From the NCBI GenBank assembly GCA_021299735.1, contig JAJTEM010000009.1:1-64000 (forward strand): DNA of 64,000 bases, given 5' to 3'. The stretch is from Burkholderiales bacterium (GTDB lineage Bacteria > Pseudomonadota > Gammaproteobacteria > Burkholderiales > Burkholderiaceae_B). Shown in pieces: positions 47,609 through 55,795 of this stretch. The translations under genes were made by a program, and so were the position numbers. Position 1 is the stretch's first letter; the number at the start of each line of letters is the position of its first letter. The notes beneath the pieces were generated by a model, which saw nothing but the letters and a program-made list of their open reading frames with translations, did not search any database and was not told the DNA's origin.

Positions 47609-47941
47609 TTAAATGCCGTGGTTTTTCACTTCGCTGGCTTTTAAATGCACGCGACCATTGACCACCTGCACGGTGAATTTCGCAGTACAACCTTCATCAG
47701 GTTCGCGTGCACAACCATCGGCCAAACCAATTTGCCAGTTGTGCAAGGGACAGGTTACGGTGGTGCCATGCACGATGCCTTGGCTCAATGGGCCTTTTTT
47801 GTGGGGGCATTCGTCGAGCAGGGCAAACACCTGTTCTTCGCTGTTGCGAAAAATTGCAATGTCTTGCCCGGCAGGGCGGCGCACAATACGTGATCCCAAC
47901 ACCGGGATGTCTTCCACTGCACAAATGTCGATCCATTCCAT
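47609..47941 (-). CDS. nirD: Nitrite reductase small subunit
   Basis: A 110-residue Rieske-like subunit of the NADH-dependent assimilatory nitrite reductase. MEWIDICAVEDIPVLGSR begins the protein, with DECPHKKGPLSQGIVHG and VTCPLHNWQIGL giving the two Cys-His pairs expected of a [2Fe-2S] centre (C-x-H and C-x2-H). The start is ATG 47941, preceded by AAGGAAA. Both neighbours are in the same operon. Confidence 0.93.
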   Translation of the reverse strand: MEWIDICAVEDIPVLGSRIVRRPAGQDIAIFRNSEEQVFALLDECPHKKGPLSQGIVHGTTVTCPLHNWQIGLADGCAREPDEGCTAKFTVQVVNGRVHLKASEVKNHGI

Positions 47942-47979
47942 TTGAATTTCCTTTCGTTCAATCAGTTCTGAAGCCGACA

Positions 47980-50436
47980 TTAGACCACCTCCGCCAGCTT
48001 GATTGGAATGAACTGGCGCAAATCCACCTGCGCTTCTTTGGGCTTGTGCCATGGGTCTTCTTCAAGGGCCAGTGCGGCTTGCAGCTCGGCCCACAAGGCG
48101 TCGCGATTGGCAATGTCATCCACCACTTTCGCCTTCACATGATCAAGGCCAACGCGCTCAAGGTAATGCACTGTGCGCTCCAGGTACCAACCTTCTTTGC
48201 GGTACAACTGCAAAAATGCACCGCTGATCGCCATGACTTCATCCGAAGTTTTTACACGGCACAGGAATTGAGCCACTTCGGTTTTAATACCGCCGTTGCC
48301 ACCCACATAAATTTCCCAACCGGAATCAACACCAATTACGCCGACGTCTTTAATACCGCTTTCGGCGCAGTTGCGCGGGCAACCCGATACGGCCAGTTTT
48401 ACTTTGTGGGGTGCATACATTTTGAACAAACCGCGTTCAAGGTCTTTGCCCATTTGTGTGCTGTTTTGCGTACCGAAGCGACACCATTCGCTGCCCACAC
48501 AAGTTTTTACGGTGCGCAAGCCTTTGGCATAAGCATGGCCACTGGGCATGTCCAAATCTTTCCACACATTTTGCAAATCTTCTTTTTTCACGCCCAGCAA
48601 ATCGATGCGCTGGCCACCAGTTACTTTCACGGTGGGTATGTTGTACTTGTCAACCACGTCGGCAATGCGGCGCAGTTCAGCGGCAGTGGTTTCGCCGCCC
48701 CACATGCGTGGCACCACAGAATATGTTTTGTCTTTCTGAATATTGGCGTGCGCGCGTTCGTTAATAAAGCGGCTTTGTGGATCATCCACCGCTTCGCCTG
48801 GCCAGGAGCTGATGAGGTAATAATTCACAGCCGGGCGGCAGCTGGCGCAGCCGTTGGGTGTGCGCCAGTTCATGGTGGCAAATACTTCTTCCTTGGTGGT
48901 TAAGTGGTGTTTGAAGATTGCATCACGAACCACTTGGTGCCCGTGGTCGGTACAGCCACACATGGGTTTGGTTTTTGGTGTGGCGGAATAATCGGCACCG
49001 GCGGTGCTCATCAAAATTTGCTCGCACAAACCTGTGCATGAACCACAGCTTGCACTCGCTTTGGTGTGCTTGCGCACTTCTTCAATGGTGAACAAACCTT
49101 TGGTTTTAATGGCCTGAACTATGGTGCCTTTGCACACGCCATTACAGCCGCACACTTCATCGGTGTCTGCCATTTTGCTGGCCTGGCTTTGCCCTTCATG
49201 GCCAGTGTCGCCAATGTTGTTTTGGCCGAACATCAATTTGTCCCGAATTTCCTTGATGGCTTTGCCTTCGCGCATCAACTTGAAGTACCAGGATCCATCT
49301 ACTGTGTCGCCATACAGGCAGGCACCCACCAGTTTGTCGTCTTTAACCACCAGCTTTTTGTACACGCCACCAATCGGGTCGGAAAGCAGCAGCTCTTCAC
49401 ACCCGTCACCACCCATGAAATTGCCTGCGGAGAACAAATCAACACCGGTTACTTTCAGTTTGGTTGAGGTAACCGAACCCTCGTAGCGGCCAATGCCAAA
49501 CTGCGCTAAGTGGTTGGCGCACACTTTGGCCTGTTCAAACAAGGGGGCCACCAAACCATAAGCAACACCACGGTGGCTGGCACATTCACCCACAGAATAA
49601 ATTTTTGGATCGGTGATGGTTTGCATGGTGTCGCTAACCACAATACCGCGATTACACAGCAAGCCGCTGCTTGCGGCCAGTTTGTCGTTCGGGCGAATAC
49701 CAACAGCCATCACAACAAGGTCGGCCTCATAAACTTCACCATCGGTAAATTCAATTTGTGCAACACGGCCATCGGGACCGGCGTGCAAAGCTTTGGTGTT
49801 TTTTGCGAGTAAAAATTTCAGGCCTTTGGCTTCCAGGCTTTTTTGCAACAAGCCCGCTGCAGTGGGGTCAAGTTGCCGTTCCATTAACCAGGTGGGCAAG
49901 TGCACCACGCTAACGTCCATGCCCTGAATAGCCAAGCCGTTGGCTGCTTCCAAGCCCAGCAGGCCACCGCCAATCACGACTGCTTTTTTGTAATGCTTGG
50001 CGGCGTCCAACATGGCTTCAGTATCGGCAATATCGCGGTAGCCAATCACGCCGGGCAAGGTTGAGCCTTGAACAGGCAATATGAATGAATTGGAACCCGT
50101 GGCCAGCAGCAAACGGTCATAAGCCGCGCTGGTACCGTCTGCGCATTTCACCACGCGCTTCACGCGGTCAATTTCAGTGACTTCACGCCCTACGTGCAAG
50201 GTGATATTGTTGCTGGTGTACCAGTTCCAGTCATTCAGAACAATTTCTTCGAACTTCTGCTCGCCCGCCAACACGGGCGAAAGCATGATGCGGTTGTAAT
50301 TGGGATGCGGCTCTGCGCCAAACACGGTGATTTCGTACAATTCAGGGGCAAGCTTGATCAGCTCTTCAACCACCCGAATACCGGCCATGCCGTTACCAAT
50401 CACCACCAGCTTCTGTTTTTTGACGGACATCAGCAT
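47980..50436 (-). CDS. nirB: Nitrite reductase large subunit
   Basis: An 818-residue enzyme that reduces nitrite to ammonium with NADH. It has FAD/NAD domains (VVIGNGMAGIRVVEELIKL, then AVVIGGGLLGLEAANGLA), two BFD-like [2Fe-2S] segments (CGCNGVCKGTIVQ...CGSCTGLCEQIL and MCGCTDHG...GCASCRPAV) and siroheme/4Fe-4S ligands (TCVGSEWC and SGCPRNCAES). The start ATG 50436 has an ATG two codons downstream as an alternative. The leader contains a terminator ending 19 bases upstream, and a sigma-54 promoter 150 bases upstream, so expression should depend on nitrogen limitation and nitrate. Confidence 0.95.
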   Translation of the reverse strand: MLMSVKKQKLVVIGNGMAGIRVVEELIKLAPELYEITVFGAEPHPNYNRIMLSPVLAGEQKFEEIVLNDWNWYTSNNITLHVGREVTEIDRVKRVVKCADGTSAAYDRLLLATGSNSFILPVQGSTLPGVIGYRDIADTEAMLDAAKHYKKAVVIGGGLLGLEAANGLAIQGMDVSVVHLPTWLMERQLDPTAAGLLQKSLEAKGLKFLLAKNTKALHAGPDGRVAQIEFTDGEVYEADLVVMAVGIRPNDKLAASSGLLCNRGIVVSDTMQTITDPKIYSVGECASHRGVAYGLVAPLFEQAKVCANHLAQFGIGRYEGSVTSTKLKVTGVDLFSAGNFMGGDGCEELLLSDPIGGVYKKLVVKDDKLVGACLYGDTVDGSWYFKLMREGKAIKEIRDKLMFGQNNIGDTGHEGQSQASKMADTDEVCGCNGVCKGTIVQAIKTKGLFTIEEVRKHTKASASCGSCTGLCEQILMSTAGADYSATPKTKPMCGCTDHGHQVVRDAIFKHHLTTKEEVFATMNWRTPNGCASCRPAVNYYLISSWPGEAVDDPQSRFINERAHANIQKDKTYSVVPRMWGGETTAAELRRIADVVDKYNIPTVKVTGGQRIDLLGVKKEDLQNVWKDLDMPSGHAYAKGLRTVKTCVGSEWCRFGTQNSTQMGKDLERGLFKMYAPHKVKLAVSGCPRNCAESGIKDVGVIGVDSGWEIYVGGNGGIKTEVAQFLCRVKTSDEVMAISGAFLQLYRKEGWYLERTVHYLERVGLDHVKAKVVDDIANRDALWAELQAALALEEDPWHKPKEAQVDLRQFIPIKLAEVV

Positions 50437-50454
50437 ACTTTTTCCCAATTCACC

Positions 50455-50496
50455 AAAAAAAAACGGCTCCCGGCTGCAAGAAGCAGCACGGACGCC
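50455..50496 (-). terminator. Leader terminator of nirB, likely ANTAR-controlled attenuator
   Basis: On the minus strand, GGCGTCCGTGCTGC and GCAGCCGGGAGCC pair around a TTCTT loop (one bulged U, one G-A mismatch), followed by nine T. It sits inside the nirB transcript, between promoter and ATG. NasT-type ANTAR proteins bind two-hairpin leaders of nas operons and prevent such terminators; upstream hairpin arms (GGTCG/CGACC, ACCTG/CAGGT, CTCCC/GGGAG) are present. The terminator is directly seen; the antitermination role is inferred from the nasS-nasT pair in this window. Confidence 0.85.
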
Positions 50497-50591
50497 GTTG
50501 TCCAACTCCCTTGAACACGCTTTCGCGGCTTTGGGAGACCTGTCAATCCACCTGCAGGTCGCCGCCGTTGACGACCTACATTCATGTATAA

Positions 50592-50606
50592 GCAAAGGCC
50601 GTGCCA
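50592..50606 (-). promoter_or_regulatory. Sigma-54 promoter of nirB
   Basis: Minus-strand TGGCAC GGCCT TTGC is a perfect -24/-12 element. It lies about 150 bases upstream of the nirB start and before the leader terminator. An NtrC-type activator is therefore expected. I see no clear pair of NtrC half sites, though GTGCGTCGCAC lies about 90-100 bases further upstream on the minus strand. Confidence 0.85.
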
Positions 50607-50793
50607 AGCAAAATTTGGATAATTTGCACTGTTTTGGCGGATATTTCACATAAAAAAAAGATTCAGGGCCAAAACAAACGCACGGATTTAGTGCGACGCA
50701 CAAAAGCGGTTAGCTGGGCAGAGCGGAGGCATTTTTTTGTGACTGGGCAAGCACTTATTAAGCTGGTGGCCTTTACAAAACAGGGCTATCGCA

Positions 50794-52278
50794 ATGACCA
50801 CCGAACAACTTACCCTGGGGCCGCTACTGGGCCTTGAGGGCGAATCAAGCTACACCGTGTGTTTTGTTACCCCCAGCCACACCAACAGTGCTCGGGTTCT
50901 GGTGAATGGCCAAGTGCACTCTGCACACAAAATTGCAAACCTGTATTCCGGTGCGTTCTGGCGAGCCAACATTGAATTACCGGTTCCCGTAATCGGCCGC
51001 TCGATTGCCTATTCCATTGAAACAGACGGTAAGCCCGGCTGCAACAAGCAAGGCCAGGCTGAATGGCGTTTCTACCAACCGGGTGAAAATGAAAATGCGC
51101 GGTTTGCGTATGCATCGTGCAATGGCTTTTCCGACCTTAAATTAATGAATGCCACAAAAGCACCCAATGCCATGTGGGAGCAACTTGTGCAAATGCACCA
51201 GAGCAAGCCTTTTTCAGCACTGCTGATGGGCGGTGACCAGGTTTACGCAGATTCCATTTGGACCGTATTACCCAGTCTGCGAGAATGGAATTCATTGCCA
51301 CTGGAAGAAAAAACAAAACGCAAATCCACCAAAACAATGCTGGAACAACTGGATCGCTTTTACAGCACGCTGTACTGCGAGCGTTGGTCACGGGAACCCG
51401 TAGCAACAGCTTTGGCATCCATCCCGAATGTGATGATGTGGGATGACCACGATATTATCGACGGCTGGGGAAGCTTTCCGGCCGAGCTGCAACAATGCGA
51501 AGTGTTTCAGGCCATTTACAAGGCGGCTGCAAAGCACTTTGAAGTGTTTCAGCTTCGAGGTGTTGAACACAATAAAAGCCGAATCAATCAATCAAGCCCT
51601 GTAAGCCACTATTCAATTGGCTTTCACTTTCGGGGAAACACGGTGTTGGCCATGGATCATCGTTCTGAGCGCACCATTCAACAAGTGATGAGCCAAAAGC
51701 ACTGGTCTGAAATTAATGCATTTTTGGACACCGTGAAACATGGTGATTTCATGTTGCTGAGCGCCGTGCCAGTTGTATACCGTGATTTTTCATTTGTTGA
51801 ACATGCATTCGATGCAACACCCTGGGAAGAAGAACTAAGCGACGATCTGAAAGACCATTGGCGCGCTCGCGAACACCAGGGTGAAAGAGCAAGGCTGATT
51901 ATGCGTTTACTGACCAACACGCGCGATAGAGAGGGCCGTACGGTTATTTTGTCAGGCGATGTGCATGTTGGTTGTCTTGGTGTGGTCACCGACAAATCGC
52001 AAGCTAAAACTGTCAATGTTCACCAGGTGGTGTCTTCGGGCATTGTGCACCCTGCACCAACCCACATTCAGTGGATGGGTATTTTGGCCACCACCAATGA
52101 TAGAAAAGAACAACTGGATGAAAACGGCCACATTTGCGCAGAAATGCTAAAGCCATTTGGCGCGGGTACTTACTTTAGAACACGGAATTTTGTGACCCTG
52201 GAAAAAGGCAGCGATCAAAAATTGTGGGTGAACTGGATTTGCGAAAACGGCGAAAAGCCGGTTTACCCTTTGAATTAG
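50794..52278 (+). CDS. PhoD-like phosphatase/phosphodiesterase
   Basis: A 494-residue protein of the alkaline-phosphatase-D family. The metal-binding motifs are FAYASCNGF, LLMGGDQVYADSIW, VMMWDDHDIIDGWG and ILSGDVHVG. An N-terminal beta domain (YTVCFVTPSHTNSARVLVNGQ) precedes it. No signal peptide is visible and there is no twin-Arg motif, so it is probably cytoplasmic, unlike classical PhoD. Substrate unknown. Divergent from nirB; the intergenic region holds both promoters. Confidence 0.86.
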   Translation: MTTEQLTLGPLLGLEGESSYTVCFVTPSHTNSARVLVNGQVHSAHKIANLYSGAFWRANIELPVPVIGRSIAYSIETDGKPGCNKQGQAEWRFYQPGENENARFAYASCNGFSDLKLMNATKAPNAMWEQLVQMHQSKPFSALLMGGDQVYADSIWTVLPSLREWNSLPLEEKTKRKSTKTMLEQLDRFYSTLYCERWSREPVATALASIPNVMMWDDHDIIDGWGSFPAELQQCEVFQAIYKAAAKHFEVFQLRGVEHNKSRINQSSPVSHYSIGFHFRGNTVLAMDHRSERTIQQVMSQKHWSEINAFLDTVKHGDFMLLSAVPVVYRDFSFVEHAFDATPWEEELSDDLKDHWRAREHQGERARLIMRLLTNTRDREGRTVILSGDVHVGCLGVVTDKSQAKTVNVHQVVSSGIVHPAPTHIQWMGILATTNDRKEQLDENGHICAEMLKPFGAGTYFRTRNFVTLEKGSDQKLWVNWICENGEKPVYPLN

Positions 52279-52324
52279 GCAGACTGGTTTAGAATAAGGG
52301 GGTTTGTAGCTGTGGTGTAGCAAC

Positions 52325-53401
52325 GTGAACCCTGAAAAAATAGTGCTTGGCTTTGAAAGCTCGTGTGATGAAACAGGCGTTGCCTTGTGCACCACCGATG
52401 GCCGCATTCTGGGCCAAGCCCTGTATTCTCAAATCGCCATGCACAAAGACTACGGCGGCGTGGTGCCCGAGCTTGCCTCCCGAGACCACATTCGCCGCCT
52501 GATCCCTTTAATGGATGACACCTTCAAGCAAGCAGGCCTTGTGATGAGCAATGTCGATGCAATTGCCGTAACCACTGGCCCCGGACTACCCGGCGCCTTG
52601 ATGGCTGGTTGCGCCTTTGCTTACAGCCTGGCGATGGGGCTGAATTTGCCGGTTATTCCGGTGCACCACCTTGAAGGGCATTTGCTATCACCCCTGCTTT
52701 CAGCCACACCACCCGCCTTCCCATTCACAGCCCTGCTGGTTAGTGGTGGGCACACACAACTAATGGGTGTGGAAGGCCTTGGCCGTTATGCCCTGCTGGG
52801 CGAAACACTGGACGATGCAGCAGGCGAAGCCTTTGACAAAACCGCAAAAATGATTGGTTTGCCTTATCCGGGTGGGCCAGCCTTGGCCAAACTGGCAGAA
52901 AAGGGCAATCCCGATCGCTTCAAGCTGCCACGCCCGATGCTGCACAGCGGCGATTTCATGTTCAGCTTCTCGGGCCTGAAAACCGCCGTACTGACCACAG
53001 CCATGAAACTGGCCGGAGTTGCCCAGCCCTCGGAAACCATGCAGATAAGCGACACCGACAAGGCTGACCTTGCAGCCAGCTTTCAAGCTGCGATTGTTGA
53101 AACGCTGGTGAAAAAAGCGCTGGCGGCCTGTTTGCAACAAGACCACAAACGTCTTGTTGTAGCCGGCGGGGTGGGCGCCAATCAATTGCTGCGCGGGCAA
53201 TTGGTGAAAACAGCACAAAAACGTGGAATTGAGGTTTACTTTCCCGAGCTAAACCTGTGCACCGACAATGGCGCAATGATTGCTTTTGCAGGCGCAATGC
53301 AATTGGCCAAAAACCCAGCCCTGTTAAATACCCGCAGTTACAGCATGTTGACCAGGCCGCGGTGCGAGTTGGCCCCGCTGAACCAAAACGGTGCAAATTA
53401 A
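52325..53401 (+). CDS. tsaD: tRNA threonylcarbamoyladenosine synthase subunit TsaD
   Basis: A 358-residue protein (Kae1/Gcp family) that transfers the threonylcarbamoyl group to A37 of ANN-decoding tRNAs. It begins with [14 protein letters not shown] and has [15 protein letters not shown] (the HxxxH metal site in PVHHLEGH), [10 protein letters not shown] and [13 protein letters not shown]. The final 8 codons extend into a 21-bp tandem repeat (LNQNGAN), so the C-terminus has probably been altered by repeat expansion. The start is GTG 52325. Confidence 0.95.
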   Translation: MNPEKIVLGFESSCDETGVALCTTDGRILGQALYSQIAMHKDYGGVVPELASRDHIRRLIPLMDDTFKQAGLVMSNVDAIAVTTGPGLPGALMAGCAFAYSLAMGLNLPVIPVHHLEGHLLSPLLSATPPAFPFTALLVSGGHTQLMGVEGLGRYALLGETLDDAAGEAFDKTAKMIGLPYPGGPALAKLAEKGNPDRFKLPRPMLHSGDFMFSFSGLKTAVLTTAMKLAGVAQPSETMQISDTDKADLAASFQAAIVETLVKKALAACLQQDHKRLVVAGGVGANQLLRGQLVKTAQKRGIEVYFPELNLCTDNGAMIAFAGAMQLAKNPALLNTRSYSMLTRPRCELAPLNQNGAN

Positions 53402-53490
53402 CCCCAAAATGGTGCCAATTGAGTCTAATATGGTGCGAATTGATCCTAAAATGGTGCAAATCGTGCCTAATTTGCGTCAATTACATAAGC
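53380..53490. repeat. 21-bp tandem repeat across the end of tsaD
   Basis: A block of about four and a half units, with GGTGC recurring exactly every 21 bases (53390, 53411, 53432, 53453) and the interrupted fifth unit near 53474. Units read approximately CCAAAATGGTGCAAATTGATC and diverge slightly. The first unit supplies the end of tsaD, including its stop codon. It encodes an imperfect seven-codon repeat on both strands, so nearby ORFs are artefacts of it. Confidence 0.85.
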
Positions 53491-53603
53491 TGCGGTCTAA
53501 AACCACACCTGCTCCACTTATTTGACTTAGAACCCTCTGGATACCATTCGAACTACCAGATCTTTTCTGGTCTTACGTCTCGAATACTTATCAGGAGATT
53601 AAA

Positions 53604-54080
53604 GTGAGTCAATTTCTTTCCAAGTTTCTGTTGTCGATTGTTGCTGCCGTTTGTGTAATCAACCCTGCCGTGGCCGATGAAAAAGTGAACAAGGCCATGA
53701 GCGCTCTGAAAAGTGAATTGGCCGCAAAAGGCAAGCCCCGCCTGGAAGGCGACCAACTGTTCTTCGGCAGCCAAAAAATCAATGGAGATTTCACGGTTGT
53801 TGATTCGATTAAAGCGAAACACGGCGGCACAGCCACAATCTTCGTGAAAGAAGGCAACAACTACATTCGCCGAAGCACCAATGTGATGAAAGCCGGACAA
53901 CGTGCTGTGGGTACTCCTCTTGATCCATCTGGCCCAGCCAAAGCAGCCATTGACAGTGGCAAGCCATTTTACGGTCCCGTAGACATTCTCGGAAAAATTT
54001 TCCAGACCGGTTACGAACCAATCGTGAATGAAAGTGGCGCCACCATTGGCATTTACTACGTGGGCTATTCACTGGAATAA
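53604..54080 (+). CDS. Periplasmic Cache-domain protein
   Basis: A 158-residue protein with a Sec signal (MSQFLSKFLLSIVAAVCVINPAVA). A single Cache domain follows: TATIFVKEGNNYIRRSTNVMKAG, then GTPLDPSGPAKAAIDSGKPFYGPVDILGKIFQTGYEPI and a final beta strand IGIYYVGYSL. Cache domains bind small ligands, usually as the sensory part of chemoreceptors. Here the domain is encoded alone, 33 bases before a chemoreceptor gene, and may be its ligand-binding partner. The start is GTG 53604 with a CAGGAG site. Confidence 0.87.
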   Translation: MSQFLSKFLLSIVAAVCVINPAVADEKVNKAMSALKSELAAKGKPRLEGDQLFFGSQKINGDFTVVDSIKAKHGGTATIFVKEGNNYIRRSTNVMKAGQRAVGTPLDPSGPAKAAIDSGKPFYGPVDILGKIFQTGYEPIVNESGATIGIYYVGYSLE

Positions 54081-54113
54081 GCCTTAAAACTACTCAGGGA
54101 AGCAGGTGTCAAT

Positions 54114-55712
54114 ATGAGTATCGTTAAACGGATTTATGCCGGGTTTGGATTTATTTTGTTGTCTTTAATTGCCTGCTAGGTTCTGGTGGCCAGTTTGTTA
54201 GGCAACCTGAATCAATCCTTCAACGTTTTGGTGGATTCGAAGTTTGAAATTCAGTCACAGGCCTCCTTGGCGCAAGTCGAGTTTCTCAAGGCAGAGCGGC
54301 CCATCAAAGATTTGATGTACGCCGACGATCCTATTTTGCAGAAATCTGTTGTTGACAGCCTGGATATTGCCATTGGCGCTATTCAGAAAAGTGCCCAGTT
54401 AAGTCCCGCTCTGAATTCGCAGGAAATTACGGACTTGCTGGGTGCATTGGCAACCAGTCTTTCCCAATACAAAGCAAACTTTGAAAACATGATGAAGGCT
54501 CAAATTGGGCCTCAGCGAATTGTGGCCACCGTTGCGGTCAGAAAAGCCGCGCGACAGGCTGAAGAGCAATTGGTATCAGTGTTGAAATTAACAGAATCAA
54601 GCATTGATCAATCCAAACTTGACGCAGAGAAAATGGGCAGTACCGCCATTAAAACTGTAGAGATTGTAGGTTTGCTGGCCGTAATTGCTGGCCTGGTCAT
54701 AGCCTGGTTCATCGGGCGTTCCATTTCAAGACCCGTGAACAAGCTTCAATCAGTTATACGCCAGGTACAGGAAACATCGAACCTCAGCCTTCGCGTCAAC
54801 TTGAAGGAAAAGCACGAGATTGCATCGATTGCATCGTCATTTGATTCCTTGATGGCCAGCTTCAGCGAAACCGTGAAGGGAATACGTGCGTCGGCAGAAC
54901 AAATTGGATCGACCGTATCGGAAGTACGTTCATCCGGGCTACAAATTTCGCAAAGCACACAAAAGCAGGAAGCCATCACCGATTCGCTCAGCACAATTGC
55001 AAGCGAAGCCAACAACAAGCTGGAATCTTCTTGCAACTACCTGAGTTCGGCACAAGAAGTATCGGCCAACACCCGGGTGCAACTGATTAACTCAATGCGA
55101 TCCATGCGCGAGACTGCAAGCTCGGTTAACAGCGTGGTGGAAATTGTCAGCAAAAATGGTGAACGAATTGGCATGCTGAACGAGAGTTCCAGCAAGATTG
55201 GCGGAATCATCAACACCATCAAGCAGATTGCAGACCAAACCAATTTGCTGGCACTGAATGCCGCCATTGAAGCGGCGCGAGCAGGTGAACAAGGGCGTGG
55301 TTTTGCAGTGGTGGCCGATGAGGTGCGCAAACTGGCTGAAGACACCGCCAACGCGGCAAACGAAATTTCAAAACTTATTCTGGAAATTCAAAATCAAATT
55401 CAGGAATCGGTTTCAATGACAACCGACGCCAATGCCAAAACCGACCTGTCCCTGCAAAAAGTGGCTGGCTCAGAGCAGGACATGGGCTTATTGCATGCCG
55501 AATCAGACAAACTGAATGAAACCTTTGAATCCTTTGGCTTGCTGCTCAAGGAGCAACAAACCAGCATGGAGCGTTTCTTCAGCGGGATTGGAGAAATTGT
55601 GAACGCCGCCTCGGTGAACACCTCTGTTGCCCAAAAGGCCAGTGAAGTCGCCAACAGGCTCGATGAGCGGGCCAATCAACTGCAAAGCGCAGTTTCCCGG
55701 TTTGTTGTTTAA
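54114..55712 (+). pseudogene. Methyl-accepting chemotaxis protein with in-frame TAG at codon 22
   Basis: The frame starts at ATG 54114, gives 21 codons of a cytoplasmic tip and half a membrane helix (KRIYAGFGFILLSLIAC), then TAG (54177-54179) and continues with the second half of the helix ([10 protein letters not shown]) without frame change. The rest is a normal chemoreceptor: a short periplasmic helical domain, membrane helix 2 (about codons 182-200), HAMP and the signalling hairpin with [21 protein letters not shown] restart at GTG 54186 would drop the first half of the helix. As with the receptor at 1948-3573, there must be a sequence error, a dead gene or some read-through. The Cache gene just upstream may be its sensor. 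Confidence 0.82.
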
Positions 55713-55757
55713 TCTGTGTTAAAACTCGGGCAAGCACCAATTCCATAGAGCATCTTA

Positions 55758-55795
55758 TACGGGTATTCTTTAATGATATTAAAGAGGTACCCGTA
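55758..55795. promoter_or_regulatory. Hairpin covering the glcD ribosome site and start codon
   Basis: TACGGGTA-TT-CTTTAAT-GAT-ATTAAAG-AGG-TACCCGTA is a symmetric structure with 8-bp and 7-bp stems. The ribosome site AGAGG and the A of the ATG lie inside it. It may be an operator for a glycolate- or lactate-type regulator, an RNA structure that limits translation, or both. No regulator gene is adjacent. Confidence 0.75.

Noticed and set aside
53380..53490. The 21-bp repeats as a CRISPR array
   Set aside because: Copies are directly adjacent with no unique spacers, and no cas genes are present.
53257..53607. A 116-codon plus-strand frame rich in Lys/Trp/Cys repeats
   Set aside because: It is produced by the 21-bp repeat read in another frame; it starts inside tsaD without a ribosome site.
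3436..54179. General reassignment of TAG to an amino acid
   Set aside because: Several genes here end with TAG at the expected family length, with close downstream neighbours, so TAG acts as stop.
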